Shown piece by piece: positions 1 to 5,599 of a stretch of DNA of 5,599 bases. This DNA comes from Acidobacteriota bacterium. Lineage in GTDB: Bacteria; Acidobacteriota; Thermoanaerobaculia; Multivoradales; UBA5704. The position numbers were made by a program, and so were the translations under genes. The DNA is taken from the NCBI GenBank assembly GCA_003223675.1, contig QHVW01000302.1:1-5599 (forward strand), written 5' to 3'. Under the pieces are notes generated by a model, which saw nothing but the letters and a program-made list of their open reading frames with translations, ran no database searches and had not been told where the DNA came from. Position 1 is the first letter of the stretch, and every line of letters starts with the position of its first letter.

Positions 1-2
1 GG

Positions 3-1019
3 AATGGCCTGGACCCGGCTGGTCTCGCCCGGTTTCCGGGGAAGGGAGAGGAGCCTGCGGCGGCGGGGGAGACGGCGCAGGGGCCCGCGATCGTGCTGGC
101 CGGGGGCGGCAAGGACTCCGTGGTGGCCTATGGGGTCGTGCGGGAGTCCGGCCGCGAGGCGGTGCCGATGACCATGATTCCCGCCGGGCGGGACTGGCGG
201 CTGGCTCCGGACCTCGAAGGGCTGGGGCTCCGCGTCTTCCGGCGGCTCGATCCCAAGCTGCTGGAGCTCAACCAGGCCGGCGCCTACAACGGGCACGTGC
301 CGTTCTCGGCCATCCTCGCCTTCACCTCGCAGCTCGTGGCCGTGGTGGGGGGCTTCGGCAACGTCGTGGCCGCCAACGAGCGCAGCGCCTCCTATGGCAA
401 CGTGGTGGTAGACGGCGTCGAGGTCAACCATCAGTGGAGCAAGAGCCTGCGCTTCGAGGGGATGTTCCAGGAGTGGCAGCGCCGCCACCTGTCGCGCGCG
501 CCGGTCTATTTCAGTCTGCTGCGCCCGTTGAGCGAGCTGCGCATCGCCAGGGCCTTCGCCACGTATCCACGATGGTTCGGCGCCGTGACCTCGTGCAACA
601 CCAACTTCCGGCTCCAGGGCGGCGTCGGCCGCCGCTGGTGCGGCGATTGCGCCAAGTGCGTGTTCGCCGCCATCCTGCTCACCCCCTGGCTGGACGACGC
701 GGCGCTTACGGACATTTTTGGCGTCAACCCTCTTTCCGATCCGGAGAATCTCTCCTGGGTGCGCCAGCTCCTGGGCGAGGGGGATCACAAGCCGTGGGAC
801 TGCGTGGGCACGCCGGACGAGGTCACCGCCGCCCTCTGGCTCGCCGCGCGGCGTCACGCGGATTCCGATCTGCCGGCGCTGCGCTGGTTCGCAAGTGAGG
901 TCGCCCCGGGCCTCGCCGATCCCGACGAGTTGGTCCGCCGCGAGCTGGCCGTGAGCCCTCACCACCGCATGCCTGCCGACTGGGCCGATGTCCTTCACCG
1001 GTATCTCGAAGCTCACTGA
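3..1019 (+). CDS. murL: MurL, UDP-MurNAc-L-Ala-L-Glu epimerase (5' end cut by window edge)
   Basis: Cytosolic enzyme expected to convert the terminal L-Glu of UDP-MurNAc-L-Ala-L-Glu to D-Glu, using ATP and releasing AMP and diphosphate (EC 5.1.1.23). It acts after MurD2 and replaces the glutamate racemase route. The frame is open to the left edge, so the gene starts outside the window; 338 residues are visible, against roughly 450 expected for the family from memory. Counting from the codon at 3-5, a PP-loop AGGGKDS lies near residues 33-39. Next come NERSASYG (125-132), NHQWSKS (142-148), SLLRPLSEL, a four-cysteine set C198-X14-C213-X2-C216-X2-C219, and DHKPWDCVG from about 261. These motifs match my recollection of Xanthomonas MurL closely. 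A GTG at 93 could be read as a start, but it sits directly before the PP-loop and would remove the N-terminal domain. The 3' end overlaps murD2 by 32 bases, and this partnership strongly supports the call. The cysteines may bind a metal (inference). Confidence 0.9.
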   Translation, partial: NGLDPAGLARFPGKGEEPAAAGETAQGPAIVLAGGGKDSVVAYGVVRESGREAVPMTMIPAGRDWRLAPDLEGLGLRVFRRLDPKLLELNQAGAYNGHVPFSAILAFTSQLVAVVGGFGNVVAANERSASYGNVVVDGVEVNHQWSKSLRFEGMFQEWQRRHLSRAPVYFSLLRPLSELRIARAFATYPRWFGAVTSCNTNFRLQGGVGRRWCGDCAKCVFAAILLTPWLDDAALTDIFGVNPLSDPENLSWVRQLLGEGDHKPWDCVGTPDEVTAALWLAARRHADSDLPALRWFASEVAPGLADPDELVRRELAVSPHHRMPADWADVLHRYLEAH

Positions 1020-2220
1020 GCGCCGCGTGGGCGTCTTCGGCGCCGGAGCCGAGGGGCGCTCGGTCTGGGAGGCGATCCGGCGCTGGGGCGGGCGCCCGCC
1101 GCTCATCTTCCTCGACGAGCCGCCCGCGGCGGGCACTGTGCCGGAGGATCTCGATCGCGCCATCGGAGCTGAGATGGCGGCGGCGTTGGACGGAATCGAC
1201 CTGCTGGTGCGCTCGCCGGGCATCCGCCTCGACCATTCGCTCCTGGTGGCGGCGGCGCGGCGCGGCGTCGAGGTGACCACCAACGTCAACCTTTTCCTGG
1301 CCGAGGTCCGCGCCGCGGGCCTGCCCGCGATCGGGATCACCGGCAGCAAGGGGAAGTCCACCACCTCGACCTTGGCTCATCGGGTGCTCCGCGAGGTGGG
1401 CCGGCCGGCGGTCCTGGCCGGCAACATCGGCACGCCGGTGCTGGACGTTCTTGAGGATGTCCTGTCCACGAAATCCGTGAGCGTCCTCGAGCTGTCCAGC
1501 TATCAGTGTGCGGACTTGATATCAGGGCCGAGCGTGGCCGTCCTCCTGGCGCTCTTCCCCGAGCACATGAGCTGGCACGGCGGCGTCGAGGCCTATTACG
1601 AGGCCAAGCTCCGTCTGGCGCGCGCCCAGCGGCCGGACGACCTCACGATCTACTCGGCGGCCGATCCGGAGCTGGTCTCGCGGCTCCCCCTGGGTCCCGC
1701 CCGCCACGAGCCCTTCCAGGACCCGCGAGGCCTCCACTACGCGGACGGCTGGTTTCGGGACGGCGGCCGGCCGCTGTTCCCGGATACCAGGGTGCTCCTG
1801 CGCGGCCGGCACAACCGGATCAACGCCGTGGCCGCCCTGGCCGCCGCCCGCCGCTTCGGCGCCGGCCCCGAGCATCTGGAGCGGGTTCTCTCTGCTTTCG
1901 AGGGGTTGCCGCACCGCCTGGAGCCGCTCGGGACCCATGCCGGTATCCGCTGGGTGAACGACTCGATCTCGACCGCTCCGCAGGCCGTCGTGGCGGCCCT
2001 GGAGGCCTTCGCCGTGGAGGCGGCCATCCGCGCCGTCTGCCCGCCGGGATATCCCGAGATCTACGCCGCCCGCGATCTCCAGGACGCCGTGGAGCACGCG
2101 GCGCGGGTGACGGCGCCGGGGAAGATCGCGCTGCTCTCGCCGGGGTCGCCCAGCTATGGGGTGTACCGGAATTTCGAGGAGCGGGGGGAGCATTTCCGGC
2201 GGCTGGTAAACTTGCTTTGA
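988..2220 (+). CDS. murD2: MurD2, UDP-MurNAc-L-Ala--L-glutamate ligase
   Basis: Mur ligase, 410 residues, cytosolic. It is expected to join L-Glu to UDP-MurNAc-L-Ala with ATP hydrolysis (EC 6.3.2.53), making the substrate of MurL. Domain 1 starts with VGVFGAGAEG (about residues 14-23), the nucleotide-sugar binding fold. Domain 2 has the ATP P-loop GSKGKST (119-125, K123), ELSSYQ (168-173), H193 in PEHMSWHGG, and YYEAK with K207 at the position of the carbamylated lysine of E. coli MurD. GRHNRINA follows. Domain 3 has NDSISTAP (324-331) where classical MurD has NDSKATN, then LLSPGSPS (382-389) and F396-EERG. Identity as MurD2 rather than MurD rests on the NDSIST variant and the adjacent murL. 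Oddly, the glycine-rich GGxDxG segment expected after the helix ending near F341 is absent, so the protein looks some 35-50 residues short there. The ATG at 988 places the first beta strand correctly. No clear Shine-Dalgarno is visible, and coupling to murL translation is likely. A GTG at 1027 is a poorer start. Confidence 0.88.
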   Translation: MSFTGISKLTERRVGVFGAGAEGRSVWEAIRRWGGRPPLIFLDEPPAAGTVPEDLDRAIGAEMAAALDGIDLLVRSPGIRLDHSLLVAAARRGVEVTTNVNLFLAEVRAAGLPAIGITGSKGKSTTSTLAHRVLREVGRPAVLAGNIGTPVLDVLEDVLSTKSVSVLELSSYQCADLISGPSVAVLLALFPEHMSWHGGVEAYYEAKLRLARAQRPDDLTIYSAADPELVSRLPLGPARHEPFQDPRGLHYADGWFRDGGRPLFPDTRVLLRGRHNRINAVAALAAARRFGAGPEHLERVLSAFEGLPHRLEPLGTHAGIRWVNDSISTAPQAVVAALEAFAVEAAIRAVCPPGYPEIYAARDLQDAVEHAARVTAPGKIALLSPGSPSYGVYRNFEERGEHFRRLVNLL

Positions 2221-4556
2221 TGCACGCCAAACGCACCCTCCTCCCGCTCCTCCTCCTCGCCCTCCCCGCCGCCGCCCAGACCGCCCAATCTTTACGCGAC
2301 GACTACGACCGCCTCCAGCAGTGGCGCTTCCGCAGCCAGCCGGTGGCGGTGCCGGCGGGCGGCCTGACGTGGACGGTCGAGGGGGCCACGTGGACGTTCG
2401 AGTCCGGGAAGGTCTGGCTGGAGGAGCCCACGTCCGGCGGCGTGATCACCGGCCTGGTGTTCGAGGGGAAGGGGCGGTTCCAGATGGCCGTGCCGGACGC
2501 CGCCGAGCTCGCTCAGCTCCGCCGCTTCACCCGCAAGCCCGACCTCGCGGGCGTCGACGAGCCGTTCCATCAGCTCGTCCTCCGCACCTCCCGCGAGATG
2601 CCCGTCGATCCATCCAGCCTGCCGGCGGCCTCCGGCTTCGCCGTCAACAAGCTGGCCCGCGAGCGCCACGAGCAGTGGCTCACCCAGCGGATCTTCGACG
2701 CCGACGCCCGCGTGGTGGAGGCGCTCGCCACCCCCGGCGACCGCTATCTGCGGACCGACATGAGGACCGCCGATTTCGGCTGGCTCGCCTTCGACTACGA
2801 CGCCCAGCGCCTGGAGGAGATCCACCTGGAGTCCTTCAACACCGTCCACCCCGCGACCGAGGTCTGGGTGAGCCTCGACCGCCCCGCCGAGCGCGACGCG
2901 CGCGGGCGCCCCACCAGCCGCTGGGATCCGGCGGTCGATCTCGAGCACTTCGACATCGCCGTCGACCTCACCGAGGCGGGCCGCGACAAGGACTGGATGA
3001 AGGGGAAATTCAAGGTCGGCGTCCGCCTCATGCCGCTGCGGGACGGCGCGCGGGCCGTGCAGCTCTACCTCCACAATTTCGCCAGAGTGACCGCGGTCAG
3101 CGAGGGCGGGAAGCCGGTCCCCTTCCTGCGCGATCACATCGGTGCCCGCCGCGCCGCCCTCGACGGCCGGCTCTACGACGGCTCGCTGGTGGTCCTGCTC
3201 GACCCACCCCTGGCCAAGGGGACGGAGCGGCGGATCGACCTCGAATACGAGATGGACGTCCTCAACTACGCGCCGGGCCGCGACTGGTATCCGAGCACGG
3301 AGGGGGACGAGACCGTCCTCCGCGACACCCACACCGCCCGCCTCCAGATCACCACGCGCAAGAAATTCGCGGTGCGCGCCATGGGCCGGCGGGAGGAGGG
3401 GAGCGGCGGCGAGGACGGCCGGAGCTCGACCACCGTCTGGGTGGTCGATCACCCGGTCCGGATGCTGACCTTCACCTACGCCGACCACGCCTACGAGGAG
3501 CGGCTGACCCGCGACGGCGTGCCGGACGTGGTCTGCTTCGGCTCCAAGACCCCGTTGATGAGCGGCGCCCGGTTCCGCCAGGCGGGGCAGGACGTGCTCG
3601 ACAGCCTCGCCTTCTACCAGCAGCTCTTCGCTACGAAGCTGCCGCCCGAGCCGATCTACGTCTCCAGCATCAACGCCACCCACGGCCAGGCGTTCGACGG
3701 CTTCATCCAACTGGCCAACAAGAGCTTCGACATCCTGGGGCCGGGGGTGGGGGAGCTGTTCCGCGCCCACGAGGCGGCCCATCAATTCTGGGGCGTGCTG
3801 GTGGGGGCCGCGACCTACCGCGACGCCTGGCTTGGCGAGGCCTTTGCAGAGTACTCGGGGATGATGTTCGTCGAAGCGACGATGAAGGACGGTCCGCGCT
3901 ATCTCCAGGAGATCATCCGCGCCTACAACGACGAGCAGAACGGCTCGATCAAATCCGGCTTCAGCAAGTTCACCCGCCTGGACGTCAACAAGGCGAATTC
4001 CCTGCACGGCGACCGCAGCGGCCCGATCGGCCACGGCTGGCGGGCGGACACCGGCGAGCTGCCCACCGCCTACAGCTCGCAGGTCTACGGCAAGGGGGCG
4101 CTGGTGCTCCACATGCTGCGCGGCCTGCTGCGCGATCAGACCGGCAGCGATCAGGCCTTCCTCGACGTCCTGCGCGACTTCCTCCACACCTACCGCGGCC
4201 AGGCGCCGTCCACGGGAGATTTCGCGGCCGTGCTGGCCCGTCACGTCCCCGGCGACTGGTCCTGGTTCTTCGACGAGTGGGTGAACGGCATGGGCATCCC
4301 CACCTACCGCTGGAGCTACGACGTCGCGCCCGGCGCCGGAGGCCGGACCGTGGCCACCCTGAAGGTCCGCCAGTCGGACGTCCCCGCCGGCTTCCGGATG
4401 TCCGTCCCCGTCGCCATCGAATATCCGGACGGCCGCACCGAGCGCCGCCGGGTCATGGTGGACCAGCCCGAGCAGAGCATTCTCTTGAATCTTCCGGAAC
4501 GTCCGAAGAGCCTGACCTTCAATCCCGGCGCGGAGGTGCTGTCGAAGACGAGGTGA
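2220..4556 (+). CDS. Exported M1-type zinc metallopeptidase with atypical exopeptidase motif
   Basis: A 778-residue secreted or periplasmic protein of the M1 (gluzincin) family. Residues 1-19 are a Sec signal peptide: K4-R5, a Leu-rich core, and a likely cut after AAA at 19, before Q20. An extra N-terminal region (about 20-235) precedes an M1-like beta domain starting near 240. The catalytic domain holds HEAAH (517-521), then 18 residues, then E540 in WLGEAFAEY. H517, H521 and E540 are thus the zinc ligands and E518 the general base. Y623 in YGKGA is the expected transition-state tyrosine. FFDEWVNGMGIPTY (683-696) leads into a C-terminal beta-sandwich (about 700-778). The GAMEN motif that grips a substrate's free N-terminus is replaced by GQAFDG (489-494), so aminopeptidase activity is uncertain and the substrate unknown. 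The ATG at 2220 is preferred because it gives the signal peptide and overlaps the murD2 stop by one base (TGATG), typical of coupled translation. The frame stays open upstream only inside murD2. A role in cell-wall or peptide turnover is speculation from context. Confidence 0.88.
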   Translation: MHAKRTLLPLLLLALPAAAQTAQSLRDDYDRLQQWRFRSQPVAVPAGGLTWTVEGATWTFESGKVWLEEPTSGGVITGLVFEGKGRFQMAVPDAAELAQLRRFTRKPDLAGVDEPFHQLVLRTSREMPVDPSSLPAASGFAVNKLARERHEQWLTQRIFDADARVVEALATPGDRYLRTDMRTADFGWLAFDYDAQRLEEIHLESFNTVHPATEVWVSLDRPAERDARGRPTSRWDPAVDLEHFDIAVDLTEAGRDKDWMKGKFKVGVRLMPLRDGARAVQLYLHNFARVTAVSEGGKPVPFLRDHIGARRAALDGRLYDGSLVVLLDPPLAKGTERRIDLEYEMDVLNYAPGRDWYPSTEGDETVLRDTHTARLQITTRKKFAVRAMGRREEGSGGEDGRSSTTVWVVDHPVRMLTFTYADHAYEERLTRDGVPDVVCFGSKTPLMSGARFRQAGQDVLDSLAFYQQLFATKLPPEPIYVSSINATHGQAFDGFIQLANKSFDILGPGVGELFRAHEAAHQFWGVLVGAATYRDAWLGEAFAEYSGMMFVEATMKDGPRYLQEIIRAYNDEQNGSIKSGFSKFTRLDVNKANSLHGDRSGPIGHGWRADTGELPTAYSSQVYGKGALVLHMLRGLLRDQTGSDQAFLDVLRDFLHTYRGQAPSTGDFAAVLARHVPGDWSWFFDEWVNGMGIPTYRWSYDVAPGAGGRTVATLKVRQSDVPAGFRMSVPVAIEYPDGRTERRRVMVDQPEQSILLNLPERPKSLTFNPGAEVLSKTR

Positions 4557-4561
4557 TATCC

Positions 4562-4610
4562 TGGTACGATACGTGGGCTCATCCAATGGAGCTCCCGAGT
4601 ATTTAAAATC
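4562..4610 (+). promoter_or_regulatory. Possible weak promoter and leader of the sensor kinase gene
   Basis: The 54-base gap between the peptidase stop and the kinase start is visibly richer in A/T than its surroundings. TGGTACGAT at 4562-4570 reads as an extended -10 element (TG-N-TACGAT, matching TATAAT at four of six positions). No good -35 hexamer lies at the usual distance; TCGAAG at 4542-4547 matches only three positions. A start of transcription near 4577 would leave a leader of about 34 bases. GGAG at 4588-4591 is 19 bases from the ATG, too far for a normal Shine-Dalgarno. TATTTAAAAT at 4600-4609 lies just before the start codon and is a second -10-like candidate that would give a nearly leaderless message. 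All of this is inference from short motifs. Confidence 0.25.
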
Positions 4611-5599
4611 ATGAGCAAAGACCCTCAGCAGAGCGAAGATCTTTTCCGGCTTCTGGTCGAGGGTGTGAAGGATTACGCCATCTTCATGCTCGACCCGCAG
4701 GGGCGCGTCGCCAGTTGGAACCGCGGGGCCGAGCTGATCAAGGGCTACCGCGCCGCCGAGGTCCTGGGCCGCCACTTTTCCGTCTTCTACCCGGCCGACG
4801 CCATCGCGCGCGGCTGGCCGGAGCACGAGCTGCAGATGGCCAAGGGGGAGGGGCGCTTCGAGGACGAGGGCTGGCGCGTCCGCAAGGACGGCTCGCTGTT
4901 CTGGGCCAACGTCATCATCACCGCCCTGTACGATCAAGACAAGCGGCTGCACGGGTTCGCGAAGATCACCCGCGACCTGACCGAGCGCAAGCGGGTCGAG
5001 GCGCTCGAGGAGGCCGATCTCCGCCGCAACGAGCTCCTCGCCATGCTCTCCCACGAGCTGCGCAACCCGCTGGCGCCGATCAAGAACGCGCTCGCCGTGA
5101 TGCGCCTGTCCGGCGTCAGCGAGCCGTCCCTGGACTGGGCGCGGGACGTGGTCGAACGCCAGGTCTCGCACCTGACCCGGCTGGTGGACGACCTCCTGGA
5201 CGTGAGCCGGATCGCGGTCGGCAAGATCACTCTGCAGAGGAAGCCGCTGGAAATCGCGCAGGTGGTGGCCAGCGCGGTCGAGGCGAGCCGTCCGCTGATC
5301 GACGCCCGCGCCCACAATCTCACGATCCAGGTCCCGCCAGAGCCGTTGCCGATCGAGGGGGACATCACCCGCCTGTCGCAGACCTTGACCAACCTGCTCA
5401 ACAACGCCGCCAAGTACACCCCGCCGGGCGGCGAGATCTGGCTGGCGGTCGAGAGGGAAGGGGAGATGGTGGCGATGCACGTCCGCGACACGGGCGTCGG
5501 CATCCCGGCCGACCTGCTGCCGAAGGTCTTCGATCTGTTCACGCAGGGGGAGCGCGCGCTGGACCGCTCGGAGGGCGGGCTGGGGATCGGCCTCACGCT
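4611..5599 (+). CDS. PAS domain sensor histidine kinase (3' end cut by window edge)
   Basis: The first 329 residues of a two-component sensor kinase; the frame is open to the right edge. A PAS domain spans about residues 8-125 (DYAIFMLD, then SWNRGAELIKGY, ending with the PAC-type FAKITRDLTERK). A short linker helix leads to the HisKA dimerisation domain, with the H-box LSHELRNPL and phospho-acceptor H148. The following E149 and N152 fit the ExxN phosphatase motif. The HATPase_c domain shows the N-box NLLNNAAK (261-268), the G1 box DTGVGIP (293-299), the F-box FDLFTQGE and the start of the G2 box GGLGIGL (322-328), where the window ends. There is no signal peptide or membrane helix, so it is probably a cytoplasmic sensor; the ligand or cofactor of the PAS domain cannot be read. 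Kinases with this H-box and G2 pattern often carry a C-terminal receiver domain, so a hybrid kinase is possible but unseen. The ATG at 4611 puts a short helix before the PAS domain. No partner regulator is in the window. Confidence 0.93.
   Translation, partial: MSKDPQQSEDLFRLLVEGVKDYAIFMLDPQGRVASWNRGAELIKGYRAAEVLGRHFSVFYPADAIARGWPEHELQMAKGEGRFEDEGWRVRKDGSLFWANVIITALYDQDKRLHGFAKITRDLTERKRVEALEEADLRRNELLAMLSHELRNPLAPIKNALAVMRLSGVSEPSLDWARDVVERQVSHLTRLVDDLLDVSRIAVGKITLQRKPLEIAQVVASAVEASRPLIDARAHNLTIQVPPEPLPIEGDITRLSQTLTNLLNNAAKYTPPGGEIWLAVEREGEMVAMHVRDTGVGIPADLLPKVFDLFTQGERALDRSEGGLGIGLT

Noticed and set aside
93..1019. MurL as a complete gene starting at GTG 93
   Set aside because: The frame continues without a stop to the window edge, and the residues before 93 resemble coding sequence leading to the PP-loop strand. 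A start at 93 would leave no N-terminal domain, so the gene is called partial.
823..1380. Minus-strand open frames over murL and murD2 (also 506-727, 1522-2193, 1737-2027 and 1820-2236)
   Set aside because: All are antisense to two well-supported genes, have no motifs and show Arg/Pro/Ala-rich shadow composition.
1506..2219. N-terminal extension of the peptidase frame back into murD2
   Set aside because: The frame is open, but the extension is an out-of-frame reading of well-conserved murD2 sequence. Starting at 2220 gives a proper signal peptide and a typical TGATG overlap.
2231..2280. Pyrimidine-rich, repeat-like CTC/CTCC tract
   Set aside because: It is explained by Leu, Pro and Ala codons of the signal peptide and is not a separate repeat element.
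2321..4606. A 761-codon open frame in another + strand frame over the peptidase
   Set aside because: The translation is dominated by Arg, Pro, Gly and Ala and has no domain motif. It is a high-GC shadow of the M1 gene.
4575..4608. Intrinsic terminator after the peptidase gene
   Set aside because: The possible stem is short, bulged and not followed by a run of T residues, so it is mentioned only as a weak hairpin.
2292..5480. A 1062-codon open frame on the minus strand
   Set aside because: It lies antisense to the peptidase and the kinase, both of which carry clear catalytic motifs. Its translation is rich in Arg, Gly, Val, Ala and His with no recognisable motif. Long antisense open frames are expected where third codon positions are nearly all G or C.

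Overview
The window is a densely coded, very GC-rich stretch with four genes, all on the + strand. There is no stretch of 60 bases or more without a gene. The first and last genes run off the edges. GC richness, tight packing, the large exported M1-type metallopeptidase and the PAS histidine kinase suggest a high-GC Gram-negative-type bacterium, perhaps Acidobacteriota or a similar soil or metagenomic lineage. That taxonomic guess is inference; no marker gene is present to fix it.

Positions 3-2220 hold the most informative part, a two-gene module recognisable as murL-murD2. It is the alternative route for placing D-glutamate in peptidoglycan, described in Xanthomonas. MurD2 adds L-Glu (instead of D-Glu) to UDP-MurNAc-L-Ala, and MurL, a PP-loop ATP-pyrophosphatase-type enzyme, epimerises the terminal L-Glu to D-Glu. 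The two reading frames overlap by 32 bases, so the proteins are probably made together. MurL lacks its N-terminus because of the window edge. MurD2 keeps its catalytic core but appears to lack an internal piece of its C-terminal glutamate-binding domain.

Positions 2220-4556 encode a 778-residue exported M1-type zinc metallopeptidase. Its start codon overlaps the murD2 stop codon by one base (TGATG), so it probably belongs to the same transcript. The zinc site is intact, but the GAMEN exopeptidase motif is replaced.

After a 54-base spacer with a possible weak promoter, positions 4611-5599 encode the first 329 residues of a soluble PAS-HisKA-HATPase_c sensor kinase, cut by the window edge. It is probably a separate unit unrelated to cell-wall synthesis.

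No RNA genes, mobile elements, CRISPR arrays or clear intrinsic terminators were seen. The most interesting points are the MurL/MurD2 pathway, the shortened MurD2 C-terminal domain, the QueC-like cysteine cluster of MurL, and the coupling of an atypical exported M1 protein to the cell-wall precursor genes.
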